Positions 13,238-24,500 of a stretch of DNA of 64,000 nucleotides are shown one piece after another. Both the position numbers and the translations under genes were made by a program. Numbering within the stretch: the first letter of the stretch is position 1; each line of letters starts with the position of its first letter. The notes under the pieces are model-generated. The model had not been told where the DNA came from, searched no databases, and was given only the letters and a program-made list of their open reading frames with translations. Origin of the DNA: Acridotheres tristis. Lineage: Eukaryota > Chordata > Aves > Passeriformes > Sturnidae. The DNA lies in assembly GCA_037013685.1 (NCBI GenBank), contig CM072887.1, forward strand, positions 35,825,154 to 35,889,153, written 5' to 3'.

Positions 13238-15195
13238 GTGGTGTCCCTGTGAAGAAAGAGTTTGTGTATGTTTTGTAGTGTGAGTGTTGTGGCCCTCAAT
13301 AAGCTATTCCAGTGGAGCTGTAATTGTCAGTGAGCTTAGAAATCAGACTGAAACAACAGTGGGTAATAGCTAGAAGACAATAGAACTGGATCTACTGCAG
13401 GTGATAGATTGGTATAAAGAGGACTGTAAATGTTAAGGAACATTGCTGATGAGAGATAGAAAGGATGGATAAAAGGAACTAGGAGTTTAAGTTTCCTCTT
13501 GTATTGCAGTGCTAATTAGAATAGGTGAAGACCAGCCTCCTGCTGTAGCTCCAGGCTAAAACTGAACTTCTGCAGGGTAGCCTTAATGTGGACTTGACAG
13601 CAAGCTCCTTCAGAGAGAGGCTTGTGGATAGTGTGATGAGCAGAATTAGTGCCGCCTTCTATTTTTGGATATTACCTATATCCATTTCTGCTTTGGAGCA
13701 CGAGGTCCACCTGTTTTGCAGAGAGTGTGGAACAGAGGTGTGGTGAATTGAACCACCTTGAGATTCTCACTCTGTGGTAGCAAGAGATGCTCAGGTATTG
13801 TAAATGAGGAGGTCTTTGCTGTGCTGTTCACTGCAGGGATGTCTGCAAAACAGAATTAGGTCGGTGTGGCAGAGTGGTTGGAGCAGAATGACGGCGACTG
13901 GGTTCTTGATGGTGGACAGGAATGCAGGTGGGGAAGCAGGGACCCCATGAGCTATGTAGAAAATGCAGCTGCCTTTCCGAGGTCAGTTACTGGTCTGCAC
14001 AGGCGTCCTGCTCAGTGGAGAGATGGTTAAAATACCTGTGCTTTCAGGATGCAGTAATGTCACGGAGCTTTTACAGTGGAGGAACCTGGCATTAGGTAGT
14101 AGTCTGATGGTGCCGAAGTTTGCTGTTGATTTCTGCCCTGGCGCCTGGCTACAGGTTGCTCTGAGCATGCCTGGTTCTTTCCATGTTTTGTGCTGATAGG
14201 TGACTGACACCAAGTTTCCTTTCTCATGTTTCAGGAGCTGTTGGCCAGATGCTGCTGAATGTTGACAGGAGAAAGCTGATTCGGAGACAAACGACCAGAA
14301 ATGTTTGGACACGTCGTCACTTTGGATCTGTAAGTCCTTGTTTGAGGGGAAGTTGCTTGGCAGCCCTGTGAGTTTTTGAGTATCTATGGAAATTCTCAGA
14401 TCATAAGGGTAGATTTCAAATCCTGGTATCTTTTCCAGGTAAATGGGAATGAGATGGCAGGTAACATGGTTGTTGCCTCTAGGGTAGGAAGCAGGAGAGT
14501 TGTTTGAGCCTGAGGAACTGTGTGCTGAGAGACAGGGAGGCCTTTGGCATGTTTCTTCCGAGCACAGCTGCAGTGGAAACATGCGTGGACCCATGGGTGC
14601 AGCTGTTCCTGGAAGCCTCTGTCTGTCTGCCATGTGGCTGGTGGTTATGCCTTGATGCTGAACCAGCTTCTGCTGGGAGTTGATGGAAAAGCAGATTCAA
14701 ACTATGCTGGCCTGATCCTTCCTGGAGGTGCATGTTCTCCCTCTCTTTCTCCCCTCATACTTTACAGTTTGCCCCACAGAGCAGTTCCACTGTTCTGAAG
14801 CTGTTTTTCCCTGTGCTAGTTGAGACCCGACTCCAGCATTGTAGCAAGGAAAGAGGCCAGACAGCTTGTTGGGGCAGGGCCAGCACTGGGGCACCTCTTC
14901 AATTTGTTTTGGCAGAGCTTGATTTTGCATGGTGCTGGTTGCCTGCTTGTTCCATTCACCTTCAATCTGAGTCTCCCTGTGTGTGTATAACTGCTCCACA
15001 CCCTGCCTCCTGTCCCACCTCCCAGGGCTTCATGCCACTGACATGGAAAAAGTAGCAAGCAGCAATAGTGCTTCAGGGAAAGGAAGGCTTTACTGAAGTC
15101 TCTCATGCCAGTGGCAGAGTGATGGCCACAAAGCTATTCTCTTACAGCTGACTAACCCAGATGAACCCAATTCTCTTTTTGTAGTGATAGGTACC
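13238..15195. other. Spacer between the two LTRs, no gene recognised
   Basis: About 2 kb between two same-oriented LTR copies. The open frames on either strand, including a 216-codon one at 13,983-14,633 on the minus strand, show no retroviral or other recognisable motif, and no primer-binding site follows the LTR edge. I read it as ordinary host sequence rather than a provirus interior. It contains one exon-like segment at 14,235-14,329, listed separately. Confidence 0.5.
14235..14329 (+). other. Candidate 5' UTR exon of TJAP1
   Basis: A 95-nt segment with good splice signals: a pyrimidine-rich acceptor ending TTTCAG before it and a GTAAGT donor directly after it. One frame is open throughout and contains an ATG. 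Joined to the next exon-like segment (16,381-16,434), that frame stops after two codons, giving a small upstream ORF of about 29 codons. This fits a leader exon of TJAP1 better than a coding exon. No transcript evidence is available, so this is a splice-signal inference only. Confidence 0.25.
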
Positions 15196-15732
15196 TGTTG
15201 TGGTTTGATTTCCACTGGCAGCTAAGCATCACACAGCTGTTGGCTCACTTCTCACCCCTCAGTGGAATGGGGAGAGATTTGGGAAAAAAGTAAAATTTTG
15301 TTAGTTGAGATACAGATAGTTAAATGGGACAGCAAAGGGAGGGATTATAATAAAATAATTAGAATGTACAAAACAAGGGATGCACAGTGCAATTGCTCAC
15401 CACCTGCTGACCAATGCCCAGCCAATTCCTGAGCAGTGGCCTCGGCCAGCTTTCCCCCTAGCTTGTATACTGACCATGATGCCATAAGCTATGGGACATC
15501 CCTTTGGACAGTGGGAGTCAGCTGCCCTGGCCGTATTCCCTCACAGCTTCTTGTGCCCCTCAGCCTACTTACTGATAGGGTGAGAAGCTGAAAAATCTTT
15601 GTCTTAATGTAAACACTGCTTAGTAACATCTAAAACATCATTGTGTTATCAACAGTATTCTCATCCCAAATCCAAAGCATAGCACTTACTAGCTACTAGA
15701 AAGAAAATTAACTCTATCCCAGACAAAATCAG
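15196..15732 (-). repeat. Solo LTR of an avian endogenous retrovirus, copy 2
   Basis: About 540 bp, same family and orientation as copy 1 at 12,649-13,237. Shared blocks include the TGTTGTGG edge, the stretch about hosts of CACCACCTGCTG, the remains of the TATA region (GTATAC near 15.47 kb) and the terminal block with AAGAAAATTAACTCT. It has many substitutions and small deletions relative to copy 1, and both the TATA box and the poly(A) signal are degraded. The two copies are too different to be the ends of one recent insertion. It lies in the presumed 5' intron of TJAP1. Confidence 0.75.
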
Positions 15733-17664
15733 TTAAACACCCCAGGCTTTGACCAAAGAGGAAGGTTGTTTCTGAACCTGTTTTGTGTCCCTGGTTGGCT
15801 GGATATTTTACAGAAGCCTGTTAACAGCAAGGTAGAGTATGATATGCTGCTTGATGGAAGTCAGGGAGTAGCTTACCTTCCTCCCTTGTGGAGGTGTGGG
15901 TTATCACAGCTCTAGGCACAAATGTTTTGGCTCAAACAAGAGCCTGATAATTGCCAGCTCATTTGTGGGTAAAAAGGACTGACTTAAAAGGATGAGTGAG
16001 ATAATTGTTAGTATCACCAAACTTCTGTACTGAAGGCTCCACAGTTAGCATCCCTTTGCAGTGGCAGGGAAGATTAGCTGGGAGAGTCCCATTCTAAAGG
16101 AGATTTGTTTAGTCCTTTCTGGAACCAATGTTGCTTTGAGGCCATTGCTTCATGAGTTTTGATTTTATGTGATTCCAGTTGCTTGAGTGCCTTGAACATG
16201 TCCTTGCCGTGTGCCTTTCTGGCTCTTGTTGGGCTATGTGGCAAAGTATTTCTATGTTTATTTTCTTTACTATCAGAAGGTCTGATATGGGCTGAGGCAG
16301 GTACCTGGAATGAGGTGGCCATCCCAGTTGTCCACCTGGCTGTTTTGGTAGATGTTAAGCTATTTGTTTCTCTTCTTCAGGTCATCTGAGTGAGTGTCCT
16401 TGCTTCATGAGGCTTTGGATCTGAGCCCAGGCTGGTAAGTACTTATGTCCTTATGAACTAAAGAAATGATTGTGATTTCAGCTAGGCATATCTTCCTGCA
16501 CATCTCCTGTCCTTAGCCTGGCAGAAATTGAGAGAAGAGTCCCCTAGACCACCTGTTTAATAGTGGGTCATTTACAAATCATCTTCTGGTCAGGTTTTCA
16601 GCCTTTCTCTTTGAAAAAAGAGAAGTATCTTCCCAGCAAATCACACCTATCTGTTTTGCTTAGGGATGCAGTGAAATGTGCATGCAGTATTATGGATGTA
16701 ATTTTTCTAAAATATTAGAGATCTCTGCATCTACTTGAGTCTTTTTAGGAGAAGGGACTTTGTGGGAATGACTGCAGCAAGGGGAAGTTTCCAGCATTCT
16801 GATGGGGGATATTTACAGGTTAGTCTTAGGAAGTTGTTTGTGTTGTGGAAAGGTGCGAGCAACTTTTGTGAGCTTGTGTTTATAGCAGAGTGAAGAACAG
16901 TTTGCAAATGTACCTGTGAAGCGTAAAGCCTGTTATGGCTTGGGACTGCTCTGTGCTTTGTGCAGACACCTCCCACTTGCCTTCCTCTCAGGGGAACTCA
17001 GTCTAGGTGTCAAAAGAGGCATCTAGATTAGAGCGGATAAGAATTGGAGAGAATTCTCGAGGCTCCATTTAGACTCTTACCATGTAAAATGCCACTGTCC
17101 AACACACTAAGTGAGTGAAGTCTGCTGGGTCATGGGCCCCATGGTAGCCATTGACTGCAGGTGTGTAAACGGGAGTTGTGTGGCCCTGTTTGTAGAAGTG
17201 GGGAGAGAGCATGATCTGAGTGGACACGGGTCCTGCACTTTGAAGGGCTGCAGGTCAGGTGCTGAGGCTTGCTGAGTGTAAGGGTCCTGCAAAGGGAATG
17301 AGAATTGGGCACTTGCTCCAAATATAGGACAACTATGAATGATGCATGTGTTATCACTGAGGAAAGTCTGGTATTGGGCTCTGCAGCGCCTGCTTGATAG
17401 CTCTTAAGACTTCTTGTCTCATATACAACAGGGTGGTTGACATTCTGGTTGCTGTGGGGAAGTCTTCCTGCTCTCAACTGCAGACCTAGAAGACGGAAAG
17501 GAAGGTGTTTCTTCCATGTGTACAAGACAGCTGCTTTTCTTCTACCCTATTTTTTGCTCTTGTACTGCTTCTGCACCAGGAAGAATCCCAGCATAGCTAG
17601 GGTGAAGGAGCTAAGCTTTCCGCTAGTGGTACAGCTACATGTCTATATATTGTGCACTTACTTT
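15733..17664. other. Non-coding stretch with one exon-like segment
   Basis: No coding exon or repeat is recognised. The only structured piece is the small exon-like segment at 16,381-16,434. The sequence is presumed 5' intronic DNA of TJAP1. Confidence 0.45.
16381..16434 (+). other. Candidate 5' UTR exon of TJAP1 (second)
   Basis: A 54-nt segment preceded by a strong acceptor (TTTGTTTCTCTTCTTCAG) and followed by a consensus donor (CTG then GTAAGT). It has early stop codons in the frame continuing from 14,235-14,329, so it would be non-coding leader. It lies 2.1 kb upstream of the first TJAP1 coding exon. Support is from splice signals only. Confidence 0.25.
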
Positions 17665-17857
17665 AAGGGTAGTGAGGCACTGGAACAGGTTGCCCAGAGA
17701 GGTTGTGAACTCCTCATCCCTGGAGGTTCAAGGCCAGGCTGGATGGGGCTCTGAGCAACGTGGTCTAGTGGAAAGTGTCCCTGCCCATGGCAGGGGAGTT
17801 GGAATGAGATGATCTTTAAGGTCCCTTCCAACCCAAACCATTTTGTGATTCTGTGTT
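17665..17857 (+). repeat. CR1 LINE, 5'-truncated 3' end
   Basis: About 190 bp matching the conserved 3' end of avian CR1 elements: a GGCACTGGAACAGGTTGCCC block, then CAAGGCCAGGCTGGATGG, then the terminal GGTCCCTTCCAACCCAAACC and a short ATTCTGTG-type tail. The sense strand is plus, and the 5' part is missing, as in most CR1 copies. It is well preserved, so it is a fairly recent or slowly decaying copy, and it lies about 0.7 kb upstream of the first TJAP1 coding exon. This is one of the clearest signs that the genome is a bird's. Confidence 0.93.
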
Positions 17858-18533
17858 GAAAAATCTGGCCTTAAGTACCAAGGGGTCAAAAACATTGCTC
17901 CCTAATTTGATGCCACCTGTGATTTGGAGGTTGTCTTTGTCTTTTCTGCCAGAGTAATCAGTTCTCCTTCTGACAAATCTCCTGTGGTCTGCTGCACTGG
18001 GGTCCAGTGTAAGCCAAAAAGTTCTGGGCTCTTTAATGGCTGAAGTCTCCTCCCACATAGTCCCTGCTGACAGTGACCGGACATGATCAATAACTCCTGC
18101 TCCAGCTGTCACTGCTGCCTATAAGGCTTGCAGTTTCCATATTGAAAAAGGCCTTTCCTAAAGAGCCTAATCAATATGCTGCTGTGAGGTCTATTCTCAT
18201 TTGCTATATATATAATCCGGACACACACAATTACGTGAGTGAGCGTGTGTAGAGGGGGGAGAGGATGTGTCAGCCCTCTGCTCTCACTGGCGAGGAAAAG
18301 GACACAGCTACCTCTTACTTTGCTCCCTCTCCTATAGCTGCTGCTCAAGGCTTGTGGCTACATCCTTTACCTGCTCTATTAGCATGCTGCATGGTGACCT
18401 GCTCTGGGACTCCAGGGGAGCTGAATTCCTGCTGGGTCACTTCTAGGGTTCGATGGAGCAGCCGTGACTCTCTCTTCTGTGCCCTTTCTGCTGTTGGTAG
18501 GTAACCCACTTTCGGAGCCGTGCAGGTGGGAGG

Positions 18534-21500
18534 ATGTCGAGCACAGCCCCATCGAAGAAGCCTTACCGCAAGGCGCCCCCGCAGCATCGCGAAATCCGAC
18601 ATGAGGTACCCATCATTCGTGACGACCAGGATGGAGTGATCTTGGCTGAGCAGAGTCAGGTAACAACTTGCCGGGTGACAAAGGGCTTAACACCATTGCA
18701 CCAGCAAACAGGGTTTAGTTACACCGAGGCAGGCCAGCTTGAGCAGGCAGAGGGGTTTGAGGTTTGCAACCTGAACTTCTCCTCATCGTGGTCCCTGGAG
18801 TCCAGCAGTGAGAAGGAAGTGGCAGGGTGCAGAGCAGAGTTGAACATCAAGAGCCAGACTGTCTCTCCAGCACTTCAGCGTGGTGGGAAGATGGGGCAGC
18901 GAAGTGGGAAGCAGTGCCCAAACCGCAGTCGTGGGCACCACAGCAAATTTGTGAGCCGTAGCATGGAGACAGTTCTGGTGTCTGGAGATGAAAGACACCA
19001 TCCCACTTCCTCTTTCAAGAGCAGAAGCCTGGAACGCTCACTTATATTTAAAGAGCCTCCTGAAGTCCTGACACCGAGGAAGTTCCGTGTCTCCTCTACA
19101 AACCTGCCTCTCAAAGGGATCCTGAAGCAGACCAACATGACTGGCTCATGCCCTGAGAGCTTATGCAAGTCCCGCTCAGTAGAGACACTTTGCCACAGTG
19201 GTGACTCACACAAATACAGTGATCCTCAGCTCTGCCTCAGCCCTAGGGAGAAGCACTCCCTGGAGCAAAGCAGCAGCAGGGCTGCTGACTCTGTCAAGCG
19301 CAGGGAGAAGATCACAGAGGAAAAACTGCAGTTCTCCAAATTTCTGGATGAGATTACCCAGCGAGTGCTGAGTCCCAGCCGCTTGCGCTCACTGAGAGAG
19401 ACTAGGGGAGCAGAGCAAGACCAGAACTCCCCCCTTTTTCCTAGAAACTCCGTGCCAGAAGGCCATGGGGAAGGTGGCCCGAAAGGGATCAAAACCAAGC
19501 ATGCAACTGAAAGATCCCCCTGCCCAAGCAGAAGAAAAGCAGAAAAGAAAAGTGAGGGGCTGGGAATGGCTTCGGGCCAGAGAAAGTATGCTGAGGAAGC
19601 TGAGAGAGTTTCCAGACTAAGAAAGAAACCTGTCCTTAGGAGGAAGGACAGTAAGGGAAAACTCCATTCCTTGGAGAAAAGGGTAGTAGATCTGTATCAG
19701 TATGAGCTGCAGCAGCTGACAGATGTGGGGCTGGCAGGGACCTCTGGGCAGCAGCATTCACTGTCTTCATGGAAAAGCAGTGCAGAGGGCAAAAGGGATG
19801 AAAGCAGTCCCTGTTCACAGCTATTACAGCCACACCATCAGTGTGCTAAGCTTGGGCAGAAGCGTGCAGTGGAGCCGAACTACCCAGAGAAAGGATCCTG
19901 CTCCACTCCAACATGCTGGAGTCGGGAGGAGGGGCCTACCCCATCTAGATCCTCCCCTTCCTTCAACCTGGCACTAAACAAGGTAGGTGCCAGGGTCGCC
20001 GACTTGCAGGCAGAACTCTCGCAAAGGCCAAATCCCTGCCTAGATCTCATCTAGTCTGTAATGCCAGGGCAGAGAGTGAGAGCAGGCCCCCAGACCTCAT
20101 GTTATGGGTGCTTAATCACCAGAAGCTGCTCTCTTGTGGGTGCCACTCATGGCTGTGCTACAGGTTGGGTGTATCTTCCTGGGAGTAACCAGCTTCCCTT
20201 TGGCCCCAGGAGTTAAGGAAGGTAGAAACTGGTGTTGTTCTTCCCACTACAGACTTCCCAGGTGTTTGTTGGTTGGAGGCCCTTCAGGCTGCTGGGCAGT
20301 AGGTGTGTGCAGGAGACAGGAAGCTCTGTTGTCAGGAGATGCTGGGATGTTTTGTGTGTGCCGTGTGCCTGGCTCTCTCAGGGTACTGGATCTTTGTATG
20401 ATGGCTGTTTCAAGTCTTTTAAGCTTTCTCCTCTTTTCTCTAGCCTGCTTTAAGGAAATGCCATTAGCTTGTATTAATAAGAATCACATTATCCCCTTTG
20501 CCTGGTTACTATCATCTGCTGTTTGTGCATTTGTGGGGGCAGGGGAGGCAGTTACTAGATAATTCTGTGTGAATTAACTGATTGCCATGTGGAATTAGGA
20601 GGTAAGAAAAGAATGGATTGATGCTTTGCCCTTAGAAACAGGAGGGTGTATACAGGTGTTAAAGACCATTCTCTTAAAGTGTGAATTAATGAAGGAAGCA
20701 GCCCCATGATGTCTTAAGGCCAGAACTGGGATGGTTTACCTTATGGAATTGTTCGCAGCTCAACAGCCTCGTCCTTGGCTGTCTGACATGGTCTCTCAGC
20801 CCAGAGCTGACTGTGACACTTTTATTAAAGTGTGGCAGCACGTGGGTTTGTGAAGTGCTCTTGGTATCAAGCACCAAAAATAATCCATGGGCAGTTTGGA
20901 CTTTGTGAGAATGGTCAGTCTTGGGCTTTCACAAAAAATACGATTGCTTCTAGTGCTAATGAAATATCTCCCAGTCGTCCTGACAGGCAGCAGCCATCTC
21001 ATGGGTTAGCACGGAGAGTTCAAAATAGCTGAGCTGTGTGCTCTTGTCACTGTTCTCTGTCTTCTTGTTCTGCAGGGCCCTGCTCCAGCTATCGCTGGGG
21101 GTCTTGCCTATAACATTTTATTTTACAGGCTTTTCTGACCTTTAGTGTTTCTTCTGCTATCCTAAAATAGTTACAGTGGCTGGTTTCAGGTCTGCAGAAA
21201 GAAACTTTTTTTGCAGCACAATCTGGGTGGTCTAATTGGTAGCCACATTTTTCAGCTCCCAAATGATTCTCTCTCATGATTTTTGTGGGGCTTCATGGGC
21301 CCCACAAGTGATTGCTGTGGTGACAGGTGAATCCTGTGTATGCTGGCCTGTGAGATTCCTGCTGCCCACCAGCTGTGGATGTGGAGGAAGATGAAACACC
21401 TGCTAAGGTAGTGATGTTACAAGAGATGCTGAGATTGCACCATGGGAAGGTAAAGCTACCTAACTTGTGTGGTGGTTTCTAGTCCAGCTCTTCTACCCTG

Positions 21501-24500
21501 AACCAGAACACACAGTGTGTTTTGGTATCGGACAGCTGAGCAGTATGTACAAATCCTTGTAGCTCTAAGCTTGCCTAGTATGAACTGTCAGAGCAGGGGA
21601 GGAAGAGTCAGAGCTAGGGTCTAACAACCAAGACTGCCTTTTAGGACAGTGTGAGAGACCAACTCCTCTTCTAAAAGAATCTCATAGCTGTTTTCTTCCC
21701 CGTGCAGGAACCCTTGACGGATGCAGAAAGGATGAAGTAAGTGTCCTGCTCCCCCTTTATGCCTGTCATACTGCAACTGTGTGGGTGCTGATTCCTCACA
21801 TCCTGCCTGTGCCACCTGTGCAGTGAAGTTGACTGGCCCTGCAGGCTCCTCTCAGATCTTCAGTCTTCTTGGGGCCGTGTGGGCAGAGCTTTGGTCTGTG
21901 CCTTGCCAACCTGTGCCTTGCAAGTCCCTCCTGCTGGAGGAGGAGGCAACGTGGACCCCCAGTGCAGATGCAGGCAGAGGAGTTGATGGGTGTGGAAGAA
22001 AGTAGAAGTCTTTAACAGAGGTGGAGAGAGGATTTTTCCCTTCTATTCTTCTAACCTGGACTGGGATAAATTATTGATTGGTTTTCATTCATCAGTGAGG
22101 GACACTGGAGCTGTGCAGCTCATCTGTCTTTATGCAAGCACTGTAACCTGAGAGGGAGCTGGGAGCCAGCTGGCATGTGCTTCTTTGCCCTTGCTCCAAG
22201 AGTGTTTGTCTGTCTTTCCTGACAGAGATGTACCTCTTGCTTCATGTGTTGGAGTCTCCCAAGCGTTCAGTTCCTGACTTCCTGGGGCCCCTGTGAGGGC
22301 TCTTGGGCCCTAGTGCAGGGCAGCGGGGGGGGGGATGCTGATGTGGAACACTCCTTATGCACTCAGTGGTACCTTGCTCCTGGTTCCTGCCCCAGGCTAC
22401 TGCAACATGAGAATGAGGAGCTTCGGCGGCGGCTGACGTATGTGACTAACAAAATGGAGGCAATGGAGAGGGAACTGGAGTCAGGTCAGGACTACCTGGA
22501 GATGGAACTGGGCCAGAACCGTGAGGAGCTGGAGAAGTTCAAGGACAAATTCCGTAGGTATGACAAAGAAAATGAGAGGGGTAGAGTTAGAAAGATCCCT
22601 CTCACCAAAGACTCCCTCAGCTGGCGTGAGCAGGCTGTGCCCTGTTGTGCAAATTAGAGGTGTGCTGCATCCTGGAAAAGGTGCACCTCCAGACTCTAGG
22701 GGAGATAAAGGCTCTGCGGCCATTATTTCTTCCCAGATACAGTGTAGGAATGCTGCCAGCATGAAAGGCTGATGACAGGGAATTCTTCATCTGTTGTATG
22801 TAAGCACGTGTGCGAAAAATGCCACTGGTGGCTGCAAGAAAATGCATCATTGTTTTATCTAAAACGTATGTAGGTTAAAAATCGGTGCCAGTCACTGGTC
22901 ATGTGCTTAGATGTGACATAGCTCAGAGGAGTCCTCCAAAATCATCTACATTCCCTCCTGCACCTTTTACCCTGCCAGCCTCATCTTGTCTCCAGTAACT
23001 TGGGGTCTGAAAGCCATCATATATCAGAGGTGAGGCATAGTTAATGTGCCTAGTTGTCTTAGTACCAGTCTTTCTGAGTTCTAGAGTTGGTGGTTTTCTT
23101 GGCACCTATGAAGGCAACTTGAGTAGGTGCCTGAGATCCATTCCCAAGCATACAATCTTGTTTCTGTAGGTTGCAGAATAGCTACACTGCTTCCCAGAGA
23201 ACCAACCAAGATCTGGAGGAGAAGCTGCATGCCCTGGTGAGTTTCCTATTAAGTCACTAGAGAGATGAGATGGAAGAGACCAGTATGTGTTAGGAGCAGA
23301 TGGAGGAAGGGACCCTCTCTTTACCTAGCAGATGTGGCAGTGGGTGAGGGGTGAGATTCTGGCCATGACCATCTACTCCCCATTCTGGCTGGTGTCATGA
23401 GTGGTTTTCTTGATTTACAGAGCCCGTACTTGGTCATGCATGAGAGCTTTGGTTCCTCACAACGTAGTTGCATGGTATTCCGTCATGTTGCTTCAGTCCC
23501 TCTCAAAATGCCAGGGATGTGTCAGCTAGTCTTGGGGTGGTCATCCTGGGAGGACGGGGACAGTCAGAGCAGAGCCAATGTGCGTGTATGTCTGTTGTGT
23601 GCATTCATAACACTCATGGCTGTTTCTTTTCTCTCCCTCCCCCTCTCTTTCTCTTTCTCCTCCCCACGCTGCCGCTGGCACACTCTGGGCGCACTCACCT
23701 CTCAGGCCTCTCTCAGCCAAAGCTGGATTTTTGCAGTTGCGTCTTTTCGTTTGTGTGTTTTTCCTTTTTCCTCTTACGTGTCTCAGCCTGTTGGTCTCAT
23801 TGTCAATCCCACATACACCATCTCAGACGGAGGGGCCCCAGCCCTCGTCCAGCCAAGGGCTCACCTGGTATCCAGCAGCTGCCCGCAGATGCAGCAGGTC
23901 CTAGCTTGCAGGCTCCATCTTGAGAGTGTTTGACTCTGAGCCAGCTGGAGCATGGCATGTTGGGAAATGGTGCCCATAAGCAGTGGCACTGCACGAGGTG
24001 TGGATGGCTGTGAGCCTCATTTGCTCCCTTTCCTCACCCTTCTGAGCTGAGAGCAGGCAAGTCAAATAGCTGAGGTGCTGATTGCTTCCTTGTAGCCCAG
24101 AACGAGATTTCTTTGGTTCTAGAACGTGAATTTCTTGGGTTAATATTCCTTCCCAATTATTCATTGTGCTGGTGCCTGAAGAGACTGCATACTGGGGAAG
24201 TATTGGCTCCCCTATCCCCTTGCATGTTGCTGTGCTGTACCTGTGATGCACAACTGGCCCTGCTGGTCACAACACCCTTGGGCAGTTTGGAAGAACTTCT
24301 TATGACAGTGACAGCTTGGTTGTTCTGAGCTTTTATTCCTCTTTGCTGTTACGTCTGGGTCTCTGTCAGCCCTGTACCTGAACTGTTAGGGAGTCTCAAG
24401 AGGCAAGGTTGCCTGCTTTAGGGAGGACATTAGCTGAACTTCAAATGAAGTGACAGGTCCTTTTACTTACTAGAGCAAGGCTTAAACTCTTTCAAGATGG

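Noticed and set aside
13983..14633. 216-codon minus-strand frame between the two LTRs, considered as a retroviral remnant
   Set aside because: No gag, protease, reverse transcriptase or integrase motif is visible and no primer-binding site adjoins the LTR. It also overlaps an exon-like segment on the other strand.
22244..22657. 137-codon frame covering the third TJAP1 exon
   Set aside because: Only 22,396-22,557 is exon; the flanks are intronic read-through. The acceptor and donor phases match the neighbouring exons.
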